This document shows positions 34,357-45,060 of a stretch of 64,000 nucleotides of DNA, piece by piece (positions within the stretch are counted from its first letter, which is position 1; each line of letters starts with the position of its first letter). The translations under genes were made by a program, and so were the position numbers. Below the pieces are notes generated by a model. The model saw nothing but the letters and a program-made list of their open reading frames with translations, did no database searches and was not told where the DNA came from. The DNA comes from Steromphala cineraria (lineage: Eukaryota > Mollusca > Gastropoda > Trochida > Trochidae). The stretch lies in assembly GCA_916613615.1 (NCBI GenBank), contig OU744723.1, positions 69,025,226-69,089,225 of the forward strand. Direction: 5' to 3'.

Positions 34357-34758
34357 TTGATGGTCTATAAGTCAGAGAAAACACTACTTTTCATTATTCT
34401 CCTCTAAGAGAAATATCAGGGTCTCTTAAGGAGTAGAAGACCTCGGAGACGTGTTTTCTCCTTTACAGACATTATATATGTTGTTTATAGTTGACGGTCT
34501 ATAAGTCAGAGAAAACACTACTCTTCATTATTCTGCTCTAAGAGAAATATCAGGGTCTCTTAAGGAGTAGAAGACCTCGGAGACGTGTTTTCTCCTTAAC
34601 TGACATTATATATGCTGTTTATAGTTGACGGTCTATAAGTCTGAGAAAACACTACTCTTCATTATTCTGCTCTAAGAGAAATATCAAGGTCTCTTAATGA
34701 GTAGAAGACCTCGGAGACGTGTTTTCTCCTTAACTGACATTATATATGCTGTTATACA
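34357..34758. repeat. 134-bp hairpin-forming tandem repeat, three units (unit B)
   Basis: Units start at TTGAYGGTCTATAAG at 34357, 34491 and 34625. Each has outer inverted arms GAGAAAACAC and GTGTTTTCTC, and inner arms TTCTGCTCTAAGAGA and TCTCTTAAGGAGTAGAA around an AATATCAGGG loop. The same repeat occurs four times at 44525-45060. It lies about 2.2 kb past the TRIM-B stop codon. Confidence 0.92.
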
Positions 34759-34844
34759 ACATGCATGAAAAAAAGTATAATAAGTGTGTTGAATAACAAA
34801 GAGTGTTCTTTAAGAAAGGCCAAAAAAGTATGTCATGATCATGT

Positions 34845-35116
34845 AGGGCTAAGTGAGGTTTAATTCAAATAGTCTTAAACAGTGTTTAAAGATTAATTTC
34901 ATGAACATATTATTTTACCAAATCATGCTATTGAGAATAAAGTAAAATAATCGATTTCAATTTCATTTGTCTGCAGATTAGGGCTAAGTTAGGTTCAATT
35001 CAAATAGTTTTAAATACCGTTTAAAAATAATTTCATGAACACATCCTTTTCACCAAACCCTGCTATTGAGAAAACAGTATCATATCCGATTTCACTTTCA
35101 TTAGTCTGCACATTAA
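34845..35116. repeat. Two units of a 135-bp tandem repeat
   Basis: GGGCTAAGTGAGGTTTAATT (34848) and GGGCTAAGTTAGGTTCAATT (34981) start two similar segments that run to TTTCATTWGTCTGCA. Unit C has one shorter counterpart at about 45148-45265. Confidence 0.75.
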
Positions 35117-36110
35117 AAAAGAAGATGAGACAGATTTGATAACTTTGGAAGTAACACTTTATTCCTCACACAGACTACTGTTTGACGATTTTCATCAAAA
35201 AGATGCATATTGAGCAACAATGTACAAAATTAAATATTTAAATCAAGAACCCATTGGGAATCATTTACAAAATGTTTGTTTGAAATTCATTCGTTGTCAT
35301 TTTCACAATAAAGGATATTTCCGCAAGCTTAATGCTATCTACATGTATTAATAATGTTTGCACACTAGACGATTTTATTGTTTAATTGGCTGGGTTTAAC
35401 GACAGAGGTATTGTGAATTTTCATTATCTGTAACTGTAACAGTCGCCATAAGATTTGCACAAACTTTTATTTCACCACTTTCTTGTTGTTCAGGTCTACT
35501 CTAAAACGCATTCCATCTAACGCAAAAATAGTTTGTTTTGGTTCAAAATTATTTTTGCTAACTAAAAAACCAAAGCAGCCCCGATATAAGGGTGTTTTGC
35601 CATACCTTGTTACGATTTCTCACAGTAGTAACTGAATTGGGATATTTCTCTATTTCATTTGTCTGCAGATTAAAAAGAAATGAAGACAGTTTTGACAACT
35701 TTGGAAATACCACTTTATTACTCGCACACATTACTGGTAAAAGATGCATATTGAGCAACAATGTACAAAAATAAAATATTTAAATCAAGAATCCATTAGG
35801 AATCATTTACAAAATGTTTGTTTGAAATTCATTGGTTGTCATTTTCACAATAAAAGCATATTCCCACAAGCCTCATGCTATCTACATGTATCTTAAATGT
35901 TTGCACACTAGACCATTTTATTGATCAATTGGCCGGGTTTCATGACATAATGACTGCGAGTGTGAATTATTATTATTATTGTTGACCTCTATAACAGTCA
36001 CCATAAGTTTTGCACTAGCTATTGTATTAACCTATTATTGTTAACGAGAAAACCAGATCAGCCCCGAAATAAGGTTGCTTTGCCATAACTTGTTACGCCT
36101 CTCCTAGTAG
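35098..36110. repeat. Two units of a roughly 550-bp tandem repeat, TRIM-B 3' flank
   Basis: Both units contain AACTTTGGAARTA (35141, 35697), GATGCATATTGAGCAACAAT, TCATTTACAAAATGTTTGTT and the GCACACTAGAC part. Unit C has one counterpart at 45290-45720 and unit A part of one at 17965-18190. Confidence 0.8.
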
Positions 36111-36912
36111 TAACAGAATGGGGATATTTTAAAAAAATATAAAGAGAAATTCAGAAGTTGTAACCTTGAACTCTGACCTTGAATGTCAACAGTCCGAGTG
36201 ATATGATTAACAAACTATCAATATGAGATCTCTGAGGACAAGTCATGAACGTGAGATTTCAAATCCCTGTTTCTAATTTCAAAATATAACTAAATATCGA
36301 TCTTTAAGGTTAAACAATAAATTAAAACTGTTCATTCTGAACTACAATCATATCGTGATAAAATAGTCATGTTAAAGTATTTCCTTCCAACTATGCAAAA
36401 GTCATGTCGTGATAAAACATGTTCATAGTCTTGTTAACGTATTTCCTTTCAACTATGTTTAAAAGTCATGACCTCGCTGTGACCTCGGCTCTTTACAAAT
36501 GCCTTTAAGTGATTTATAAACCTATTAGACCATGATTGTTAACATGTGAACATATTTCTTGGTTTAAAAGAGTTCTGGAGACCTTAGTGGAGAAAAGCTG
36601 TAGCCTGTAAAAAGGGATATTCATATATCTGTTTTTTTCTTGACTAATAGCGTGTTCATCTCATTGATTTAGCTAGAAAGTTTATATTTTCACGAGTGGC
36701 GCAGCCATGCATGAGTAAAAATATTAAACTTTTCTCTTCTCATGATATTTGTAAAGATTTGAAAGCAATATGGAGGCTTAATGTTACAATATAGAAATGA
36801 AAGTCTATAAACTGGTACACATTTGCTCCTGTATAACTGTTACCATCACACCGATTTTGTCTTAGTTCGAACTTTACCAGAATCAATCTGCTGCAGAAAT
36901 GTATCGCTTAGC

Positions 36913-38543
36913 CTATCTAAAGTGATACTCATTCACCCCCTCCGTTTGATTTGCAACATACAGTTTGTCTCCATCAATACACAAACCATAAGGACGATCT
37001 ACACCATCTGCTGCAGTCAATATGTCTCTAATAAATTCTCCTCTGTTACTGAGATGGACAACTTTGTGTGATGCGCTATCAGCGACAAGAATGTCTCCTC
37101 TACTGGTGGATGTGATTCCTTGTGGCTGTCTCAGTGCTCTGTCTCCAGTCGGTGTGTACATCCACTCCACATGTCCAGTCTGTGTCAGACAGATGACAGA
37201 CTTCAGACCCCAGTCTGACACCAGGATAGAGCCTTGTCTGGTCACATGGATGAAGTAAGGAAGCCTGAGCTTCTTGTGAGGTTCTGGCAGTGTCTGCAGT
37301 GATCTCATCACCCGTCCTTCCATGTCCAGGATATCTACAGAGGGAGGAGACTCAGAACTGCCAACTAATGTGGACTGATCCAGTACATCCAGACCAAAAT
37401 ACTCCTTGTCAGTTGACATTGTAGAGTGGAGTTCCAGGTCAGGGTTAACATTGACTGTTACAATCTGTCTAAAGGATGGAACAGAAACAGCCACCTTGTT
37501 GTCATCCAGTACAGCAATACTCCAAGGATAGTTATCTAACACCAGAGTGCTGCATTGATGTTTACCATTAAGTGTGTAGATGGATTTGATTCTGTTTTCA
37601 CTACAGTCAGTTACTACAGTTATTTTGCTGTTACCCACATTCAACACGGCTACATCGCTTAAGTCACAAATGTCCCCCTGATTAAACTTTGCATCAACAA
37701 CTCTCTGTAGTACAGGTCCAGCTGTCAGATCAACATCTATCTTCTCCACCTTCACATCCATCTTATCAATTTCTGCTTTCAGTTGTTCAAGATCTTTTCT
37801 AAAGCTGAAGGTAGCTACATCTGTCCTGTCTTCTCTCTGTGTCTCTGTGACGTCATATACAGCTCCTGATCCAGACGACAGATACATCTCAAACAGCTGC
37901 GCCTCATCCTCCAACTCCAGGGCCTGCTGGATGAATTGAGACTGCTGCTGGTACGTCTGTAAATTTATCTGCTTCGTTTTGACCTTTGATCTCAGTTGAC
38001 CTGTCTGTTCTCCTGATTGGTCTTCCAGTTTCTTCATCAGCTGATCTTTCTTTTTCTGAAGATGTTCCATGATGCTTTGAAATGTTTTCTCTATTTCAGA
38101 TTTTACCATCAACTTGTGGTCAGTTCCCTTCTCAATCTCCCCCTCATAACACTTGATCTCAGTGTTACATTCCTCCATTTGTATCTGAAGTTTCCTCTGA
38201 CGTCCCTGTAGTTGACCTTTGACGTCTGGCAACATGGCCTGGATGGTGACGACATCTTCACACTTCCGGTGACTGATGCTGCAACAAACTGTACATAATG
38301 GTTTCTTGCAGTCATTGCAATATAGTTTTATTTTCTTGTCATGTTCTCTGCAGATAAACTTTCTTTTGATCTTCTGACCTGAGGAGGCATCTGTCAAGTT
38401 GTTGACAATGTGATGACGTAGTGAAGGCATTTTCCTGTGCATCTTGAGACAGGCGTCACAGAAACCTGCCTCACACTCAGAACACCAATGTGTAGCTGGA
38501 GTTGTCTCCCCTTCATCTTTGCAGGAAGAACATGTGACTGCCT
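36913..38543 (-). CDS. TRIM-B exon 2: B-boxes, coiled coil, NHL-like propeller
   Basis: Open for 1631 nt, joined by a phase-1 intron to the RING exon 39654-39933 (acceptor TTGTTAACAG at 38544), giving a 636-residue protein. After the junction (DSLQ/EAVTCSSCKDEG), the first B-box carries CSECEAGFCDACLKMH and the second CREHDKKIKLYCNDC, CTVCC and H. A coiled coil rich in Lys/Glu/Gln follows (EEIEKG-like to LEQLKAEIDKM). The C-terminal 260 residues form repeated blades; the clearest NHL-like ones are PQGITSTSRGDILVADSASH and RPYGLCIDGDKLYVANQTEG. The protein should act as a cytoplasmic E3 ubiquitin ligase with the propeller as target binder; the ligand is unknown. It is the shortest of the three copies: one VDLTAGPVLQRV hinge and no blade duplication. 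No lesion seen. Confidence 0.9.
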
Positions 38544-38880
38544 CTGTTAACAAAACAATATAGGGCTTATTCATATGTACACTGTGGGTTTCATTGATGC
38601 ACAAATTTGGAAATATAACACACTTGTTATGTCAATAAAAGAAATTTTGTACATATTTTGTTTGTGTTTGTGTACTAATTGTGTGAGTGAGTTCGGTTTA
38701 TTGTGTTTTTATGTACGAATTCAATAATGTTGGTAATCTTCACATGCATATCATATATCCTTTAAATCTTCTGATCTGAATCTAACAATTTTCCAAGGAT
38801 TTTTGGTTTACATAGAACTCCTTTGATCAGTGTATTTTTTACAACAGTCACACATTTTTTCACAGTCGTTTTTGTCTATA

Positions 38881-39058
38881 TACAGTAGAACTCGGATATA
38901 ACAAACTCCAAGGGACCAAAGAATTTGGTTCGCTATATCCAGTGTTCGCTATACGCATATAATTTTAATGATATTATATAGGGACGGGATTTGAAAATTT
39001 GTTCACTATATCTGAGTGTTCGCTATATCCGTGTTCGCTATATCCGTGTTCTACTGTA
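38881..39058. mobile_element. MITE in TRIM-B intron, TACAGTAGAAC ends
   Basis: Same element and position as 20581-20759, 178 bp, with a TA flank and an intact terminal inverted repeat. Confidence 0.9.
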
Positions 39059-39262
39059 TTATTTAAAGAATACCCATTTTTGATTAGTGAATGCTTTGCA
39101 TTTATTGTGTCTTAAGGTACAATGTTAATATTGTTATTACCTTTCAAAGATGACAAACCATTAAGGATATTTTGTTACAAAGTCTGTATTGCCTATGTAA
39201 TGTTCAATAATTATCTGATTATCATAAGTGATCTAGAAACATTCTATCTTATCAGTTAATAC

Positions 39263-39297
39263 CTTGTAGGGAGTCCATGAGTCCAGTTAGAAGCAGT
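39263..39297 (-). other. Partial duplicate of the RING-exon 3' end, TRIM-B intron
   Basis: Same decayed exon-end copy with splice donor CTACAAGGTATT as in the other two genes. It would be out of use unless chosen as an alternative donor region. Confidence 0.8.
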
Positions 39298-39653
39298 AGA
39301 GTTTGTTCATAGTTCATTCATTAATTTACTAATTGAGTAAATGAGTGAGTTTTATTGTATTTTCACGCACTAATTATATATTGTTGATAATTTAAAAATG
39401 CAAATGATTCATCCTTTTAACTTAATCTATCAATACTGACTCTTTTCTAAGGTTACTTTAAGTATTAAAAAATAATTTATAAATTATCTGTGATATTATT
39501 GAGTTCACCATGAAAATATCTTTATCGGTTTTACTTACAAAAAATAACAAACAATTAAAGGATAGTTTAAGTGTTGACAAAGTCTTTGTTATATCAAATG
39601 ATTATATTATTATTATTAGTGATCTAGAAACATTCTATATTTGCAATTATTAC

Positions 39654-39933
39654 CTTGTAGAGAGTCCATGAGTCCAGTTAGAAGCAGTCCTGGTTTTAGC
39701 TGCCCCGCCCAATCTTCTACAGGTCTGTCAGGGTGAGGCACTGGGGTCTCTTGTCTACATGTGGGACAGGGGATGGTCTTGTTTCTCACAGCTTCTTCTT
39801 TGGTCTGCAGATATTTCTCCAGACAGTTCTTACAGAAGGAGTGTTGACATGCGAGTGTAACTGGCTGCTGAAACACTTCAAAGCAGACACTGCAAGTCAG
39901 GTGGGTGTCCTTTAACTTGCCTGCTGTTGCCAT
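39654..39933 (-). CDS. TRIM-B exon 1: RING finger
   Basis: Start ATG at 39933, seven bases after the acceptor TGTATATTTTCAG, so a non-coding 5' exon is expected upstream. It encodes 93 residues plus one base. The C3HC4 RING is complete: C14, C17 (CSVC), C29, H31 (CQH), C34, C37 (CKNC), C56, C59 (CPTC). The donor CTACAAG/GTAATA follows at 39653. The RING would recruit a ubiquitin-loaded E2. It differs from TRIM-C at residues 50-53 (RNKT against THKS). Confidence 0.92.
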
Positions 39934-40680
39934 TGCTGATCTGAAAATATACAAATAAACACTGCATAACTCATGGAAGATGACGAAACTATGATGACGT
40001 CTACTCTCTAATCTCTTTAATCAATATACGTATGGCGGGCATTTTGTTTTTAAAAACATAAAATTTTCTAAACTTTTATCAAACTCCTGCCAACATGACA
40101 AAGTAAGCCAACTTGTATATAGATTTCAACTTCAACATGCACATTTATATGCTCTGTGGATACACGCATCTGGTGGGAGTCAACATTGTGAAAATGAATG
40201 CTTGCTTATAGCTTGTAATAAAAGTATAAACAGCGAATACCTTCCAGCTTGTAATAAATGGATAAACCTCAACATTTATATGCTCTGTGGATTCATGTTG
40301 CTTCATAAAATTTTAAAACAAGTAGGAGTAAACAATGTGAAAATGAATGCTTGCTTATACCTTCCAGCTTGTAATGAAAGGATAAACAGGTAAAATGTAA
40401 TATTATATCCGAGTTCTACTGTATGTTGTTCCTCGGTATGTTTGTCAATACATCTTTAACCCATATATCAATCTGCACCCAATATTAACTTGTCCTCACA
40501 AATCAACATGTCAGCCAACACTCTTATCAGCTTATACCAACTTACAAAGAGTTCATAATTACATGTATGCACTATTTCTATATTCATGTACCACTGTTAG
40601 TGTCTTTGTAAAAATAAACTGATTGATTGACCAGGGAAATGACTCGTACCAATATATCATTTTTTAAATTTTTGAATTGT

Positions 40681-41130
40681 ACCAAACTATCCCCATAGGC
40701 TTTACAAACGACTAACTGTATAGATCCACTAGCTCTCTCTTATCTAGGTCATCGATACAATAAACCTTAGTGTTTGGAGTGTGTTATAGTTTGTGTGTAT
40801 ATCACTTGCCTTTTGTTAAAGATACTCTTTAGATATTCGTGTCGATTAAAGATATATTTCATACAATTGAAATGAAAATGAACATTGATATTTGAATACA
40901 TTAATAATTAAATTTTCTACATTAGTTGTTATATTTTACTTTAAATAATCTTTTCACACATTTGTATCAAAGATATAACAACTCACATCAATATAGACGT
41001 GCTATACAAGTACTTATCATTGTGTCACATGTGGAGCCCTTCATTCAGAGGCTGTAATAGTTACACTGGAGTCCAAATATCATTTTCTTAGAATCGTATC
41101 TGCTGGAATAAGAAACTGCATGTCCGACCT
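40681..41130. repeat. Dispersed repeat with empty insertion site
   Basis: Starts as the GTATAGATCC family and changes at about 40766 to the sequence of 3790-4072 (AGTGTTTGGAGTGTGTTATA, ATTCGTGTCGATTAAAGATA). At 41038-41044 it reads CCCTTCATTCAG and goes straight into AGAGGCTGTAATAGTTACAC. It lacks the 585-bp element found at 4073-4657. Confidence 0.8.
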
Positions 41131-41260
41131 GCTAGCTATAAACACACAACTTGCTTTGTTTGTGACTTAGAAACCTATCGGGGATTATGTCTATTGTTTT
41201 GGAGGTCTCTTGTTTTCTCGTAATAACCTCCAAGGAGGGTTTACATTGGGAAGTCAGGGC

Positions 41261-41390
41261 ATTATATTCACATGTAACACCTACTCGGGGGTCGGAAGGT
41301 TTTTATATTCATATGTAAGACCTACTCGGGGGTTGGGAGGTTTTTATATTCATATGTAAGACCTACTCGGGGGTTGGAAAGTTTTTATAT
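41261..41390. repeat. 41-bp tandem repeat, three units
   Basis: CTACTCGGGGGT occurs at 41281, 41322 and 41363. Each is followed by GGAAGGTTTTTATATTC or a close variant and ATATGTAAGAC. Confidence 0.92.
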
Positions 41391-41485
41391 TTCAAAGTCA
41401 AAGGGTTTTATATTTTATTTATGTGTAACCTAACACCACAGTCCATACTATCTTGAAAAATCTACAAAGTTTCAATGATTCCAAA

Positions 41486-41552
41486 GTGCGGGATTCGAAC
41501 CCTCAACCCTCTGAACCGTCAGCAAGCACTCTAACCACTACTCTAACGGACC
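41486..41552 (-). repeat. tRNA-derived SINE head or tRNA relic
   Basis: On the minus strand, TAGTGGTTAGAGTGCTTG (A-box-like) is followed by GGGTTCGAATCCC (an excellent B box) 30-odd bases further on, preceded by GGTCCGTTAGAG. The 3' half of an acceptor stem is missing, so this is not a functional tRNA. The sequence downstream on minus (towards 41400) may be the SINE body. Confidence 0.6.
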
Positions 41553-42143
41553 AGATAGAGGGGAAGGCTATGTTAAACGATCTATTGATTGAAGTTCAGA
41601 TTTCGGTAAAAAAAGGTCGGTCCTAAAGCATTATGATATCCAATTGCACTATATTCCAATTTTAAATGCATACAAACATTCATAATTGATATCAACAGTG
41701 TTACACCTTTTAACTTGTGATAAATTTAAAGGATCAAAATACGGTATCAACCACGTGACTTGTCGATTGTCATTTGTAAAACCTTACACCTCGAAGAATG
41801 CTTTGCACGTGCATTTTGTGCTATGTCAATGTCAAAAAGTCGTTTGAACACACTGCTTATTTTGAAGGAAACTGATTTAATCTTTTTTTAAATAGAATTA
41901 AAGCGACAGTATAAAGTAATGTAATCCAATAATAAATGTTAAAACAAAACGGCAAAACATAAATCCTAAATATTTGTTGTTTTTTTCTATTTTTTTATGA
42001 TCAGTCTAAAAATATGATTACAAATACTACAATATGGACAAATGATTGCGTTTTTTAAATAAATGTTTAATAACGGTATCTGGGTTTCAAAACCCAAGCA
42101 TAACCTCGTTCTCGTGTTTTAACCCTAACATAATCACCGAACG

Positions 42144-42425
42144 AGTGTATCCCGGCCTGTACCTTTAAACATTTACTTGGGTGGGCGCTTATTTAAGAAG
42201 TGTGAATGACGATCGAAAAATAAAGACTACTGAAGTGGAACTGTGTTTAGGTTGTCTTTGATAACTGATACAAGCGTTCAAAACATACTAACACATTATT
42301 GAGTAGAAAATAACACAAATTTATTATTTTAGTACCATTGGTACAAGGGTGGTTATTAGATCTATAATCACAAATTCCTCTGGGGTGCTTATTGGAGCAA
42401 GGCGCTTATTAGGTCGAATACGGTA
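42144..42425. mobile_element. Deleted copy of the TACCGTAT MITE
   Basis: TACTTGGGTGGGCGCTTATT (42174), AATGACGATCGAAA and GGAGCAAGGCGCTTATTA to GAATACGGTA (42425) match the 6464-7276 element in order. About 500 bp of the interior and the left terminal repeat are missing or eroded. Confidence 0.75.
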
Positions 42426-43035
42426 ATCTCACAATGGTGATGACGTCACTCTATTGTGTTAACAGTTATTAAGAATCCTTTGCTCTTTGACTATCCCTGC
42501 TATTGGGATCTCGTTTTTATTATTGTTTAGCAATATACATCTACTAAAGTGCTTCAAGAATAATAGATATAAAACCTTAAATAAACGTTACCAGGGACCT
42601 GCATCAAGTATGGAACATGCAGCTATCTGATTGATAGCTCAGTGTTTTTATCCACTAGGCTATGGTCTATACTCAGATGAAGAAAGTATGGTTGTCAGTA
42701 TCAAAGCTGTGTTATCATTTTACAGATGAAGCAGAGAGTGCCCCGTGGAGAACATTTCAAGCACGTGGAATGCACCCTGCATCAGTTGTCAGTTGTATGA
42801 GTTGTCAGTTGTATCGCCCACTGAAGAATAAATCCAATACTAGTAGAAGGATGAACCAAATTGTAGGAAGACTAAGGTTGTGTCCCATATCTGATGAGTG
42901 AGCTCTTGATATTTCATTGTTTTGGTAGTAAATTGAGTGAAATATATGTAAAATGTAAAAAAGACAGTTTTTAGTATCGTGAAAACATACAGGGGTTAAG
43001 ATGGATCCCCATCCTTTATTCGTGAAGATATTCAT
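42426..43035. other. Non-coding, nothing recognised
   Basis: The plus-strand open frame at 42662-42901 shows no domain. A short repeat (GTTGTCAGTTGTAT, 42785 and 42799) is present. No gene supported. Confidence 0.4.
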
Positions 43036-43044
43036 CTCGCCCCT

Positions 43045-43308
43045 CAGTCTAAGTAAACCTAGCCTCAAGTTTATCCGTTTCACTCCTATACGGAGTCTCA
43101 AAAGGTCTAGTAGAGGGTCCATCAGCCAACCTTTCTGCGACCTATGACCTTCCAACATTATACGTGCGAAGGCAGACTATTGTGGCTTGGTAAGCTGAGT
43201 TCTGATAGGTGAATTCGATACGTGGGCTGACGCGACCCTCTACTAGGTCTTTCTAGACTCAGTATAGGAGTGAAACGGATATTATTGAGGCTAGGTTTAC
43301 TTAGACTG
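43045..43308. mobile_element. MITE with long inverted repeats and 9-bp target duplication
   Basis: The terminal inverted repeats are about 86 bp each (43045-43130 and 43223-43308). They begin CAGTCTAAGTAAACCTAGCC and agree at roughly 75 of 86 positions. Direct CTCGCCCCT copies flank the element exactly (43036-43044, 43309-43317). Long terminal repeats with a 9-bp duplication are the mark of Mutator-like elements. The 92-bp centre is non-coding. The minus-strand open frame 42805-43158 crosses the element and is not a gene. Confidence 0.9.
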
Positions 43309-43971
43309 CTCGCCCCTTCGTGTCTCATTCATCATCTCTCAAAATGCATCCTCTGTACATAACCTGGCTTGGTTACCTCCTCGGTCATTGTGTATTGTAC
43401 AATGGTGGCGGGACATGTACATCCTAAATGTGATAAACCATCATTGATGTACATGTACTACCTCACTGATGTCCAGCTGTCTTCTCTGGAGTTTTAAAAA
43501 AGATATATATAATTCTAAGCAGACTCTGCAAACAAGCAAATTTATGTCCTTTCACAATATCTTGAGATCATAAAATAAGACTTAGGCATCAACACATCAT
43601 TATGAATACATGCATGTGTCAATTTCAATACATTTCATAAATGTGTTCAAAGTTTTGAATGAAACACAAACTGTGACAAGCAACAGATAGACGGAGAGAC
43701 CTCCAACCATTTACATAACATTACAAATACATGTCTTAAACTATGTACAATGTAGGACGAAAAAAATAGTCTAATACTTCCTTTCATACTCATCTAATAA
43801 GAAGAGACTTACACAATATCATCTACAAAATGTATATTTACTATTATTTATGAATATGTAAAGTTGAGGACATTTTATACATATCTATGTTACATATATG
43901 ATACAACAGATAAGAGACAGCAACAAATATCCACAAGAAATGCTCGACCTTTCAGGGACCCTTGACTCTCA

Positions 43972-44117
43972 AACGTTATACGTGCGAAGGCAGACAATTG
44001 TGGCTTGGTAAAATGAGTTCTGATTGTTTAATTCGATGTGTGGGCTGACTCGACATTCTATTAGATATTTCTAGACTCAATATCGGAGTGAAACGGCTAT
44101 TATTGAGTCCAAGGTTA
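43972..44117. repeat. Partial diverged copy of the 43.0-kb MITE
   Basis: GTTATACGTGCGAAGGCAGA to GAGTGAAACGGCTATTATTG repeats the centre and right arm of 43045-43308. The left arm is absent, and the outermost bases of the right end are eroded. Confidence 0.85.
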
Positions 44118-44524
44118 CAAGGAATAAAAGTATTTAAATATCGTTGCTACCTTGAAACGTACTTGTTCTGGTGTTTTCTGTGGTAGAGTCTTTGAATTCA
44201 GCGTGATGGTTTCGGTTTAGATTCTAGTATCTTCTATTAAGACCTAAATTTGGAAAGTTTGGAGTAAAATACTAAATAAAACACACACAAAAAACAAAGC
44301 CAAAATGTCATAGAAACTATTGCTGGATTGAAACCTTGAACCCTTTGCTCTTTTACCCGAAAACATAACCTGTTGCATGGACCAATAAGGACTAGATGAA
44401 AAAGAGTGTTTGAATTCTCTTATATGTATTTGTATTTAAGCCTCAATATAAGGCAGAGAAGGAAACTTATATTCTTTATAACGCAGAGTCGGGAATAAAA
44501 AATATATAATGTAAATTTTGATAG

Positions 44525-45060
44525 ATGACGGTCTATAAGTCTGAGAAAACACTAGTCTTCATTATTCTGCTCTATGAGAAATATCAAGGTCTCTTAAAGA
44601 GTAGAAGACCTCGGAGACGTGTTTTCTCCTTTACTGACATTATATATGCTGTTTATAGTTAACGGTCTATAAGTCTGAGAAAACACTACTCTTCATTATT
44701 CTGCTCTATGAGAAATATCAGGGTCTCTTAAGGAGTAGAAGACCTCAGAGACGTGTTTTCTCCTTTACTGACATTATATATGCTGTTTATAGTTGACGGT
44801 CTATACGTCTGAGAAAACACTACTCTTCATTATTCTGCTCTAAGAGAAATATCAAGGTCTCTTAAGGACTAGAAGACCTCGGAGACGTGTTTTCTCCTTT
44901 ACTGACATAATATATGCTGTTTATAGTTGACGGTCTATAAGTCTGAGAAAACACTACTTTTCATTATTCTGCTCTAAGAGAAATATCAGGGTCTCTTAAG
45001 GAGTAGAAGACATCGGAGACGTGTTTTCTCCTTTACTGGCATTATATATGCTGTTATACA
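44525..45060. repeat. 134-bp hairpin-forming tandem repeat, four units (unit C)
   Basis: Units start at 44525, 44659, 44793 and 44927. Arms are as in 34357-34758. Two units have CTCTATGAGA instead of CTCTAAGAGA, which introduces one mismatch in the inner stem without a compensating change. It lies about 1.4 kb past the TRIM-C stop. Confidence 0.92.

Noticed and set aside
34357..35116. CRISPR-like array
   Set aside because: Repeats are 134-135 bp, contiguous, without spacers, and in animal DNA; they are tandem repeats.
41486..41552. Functional tRNA gene
   Set aside because: Good B box, but the acceptor stem cannot close and the T stem has a mismatch. Kept only as a SINE head or relic.
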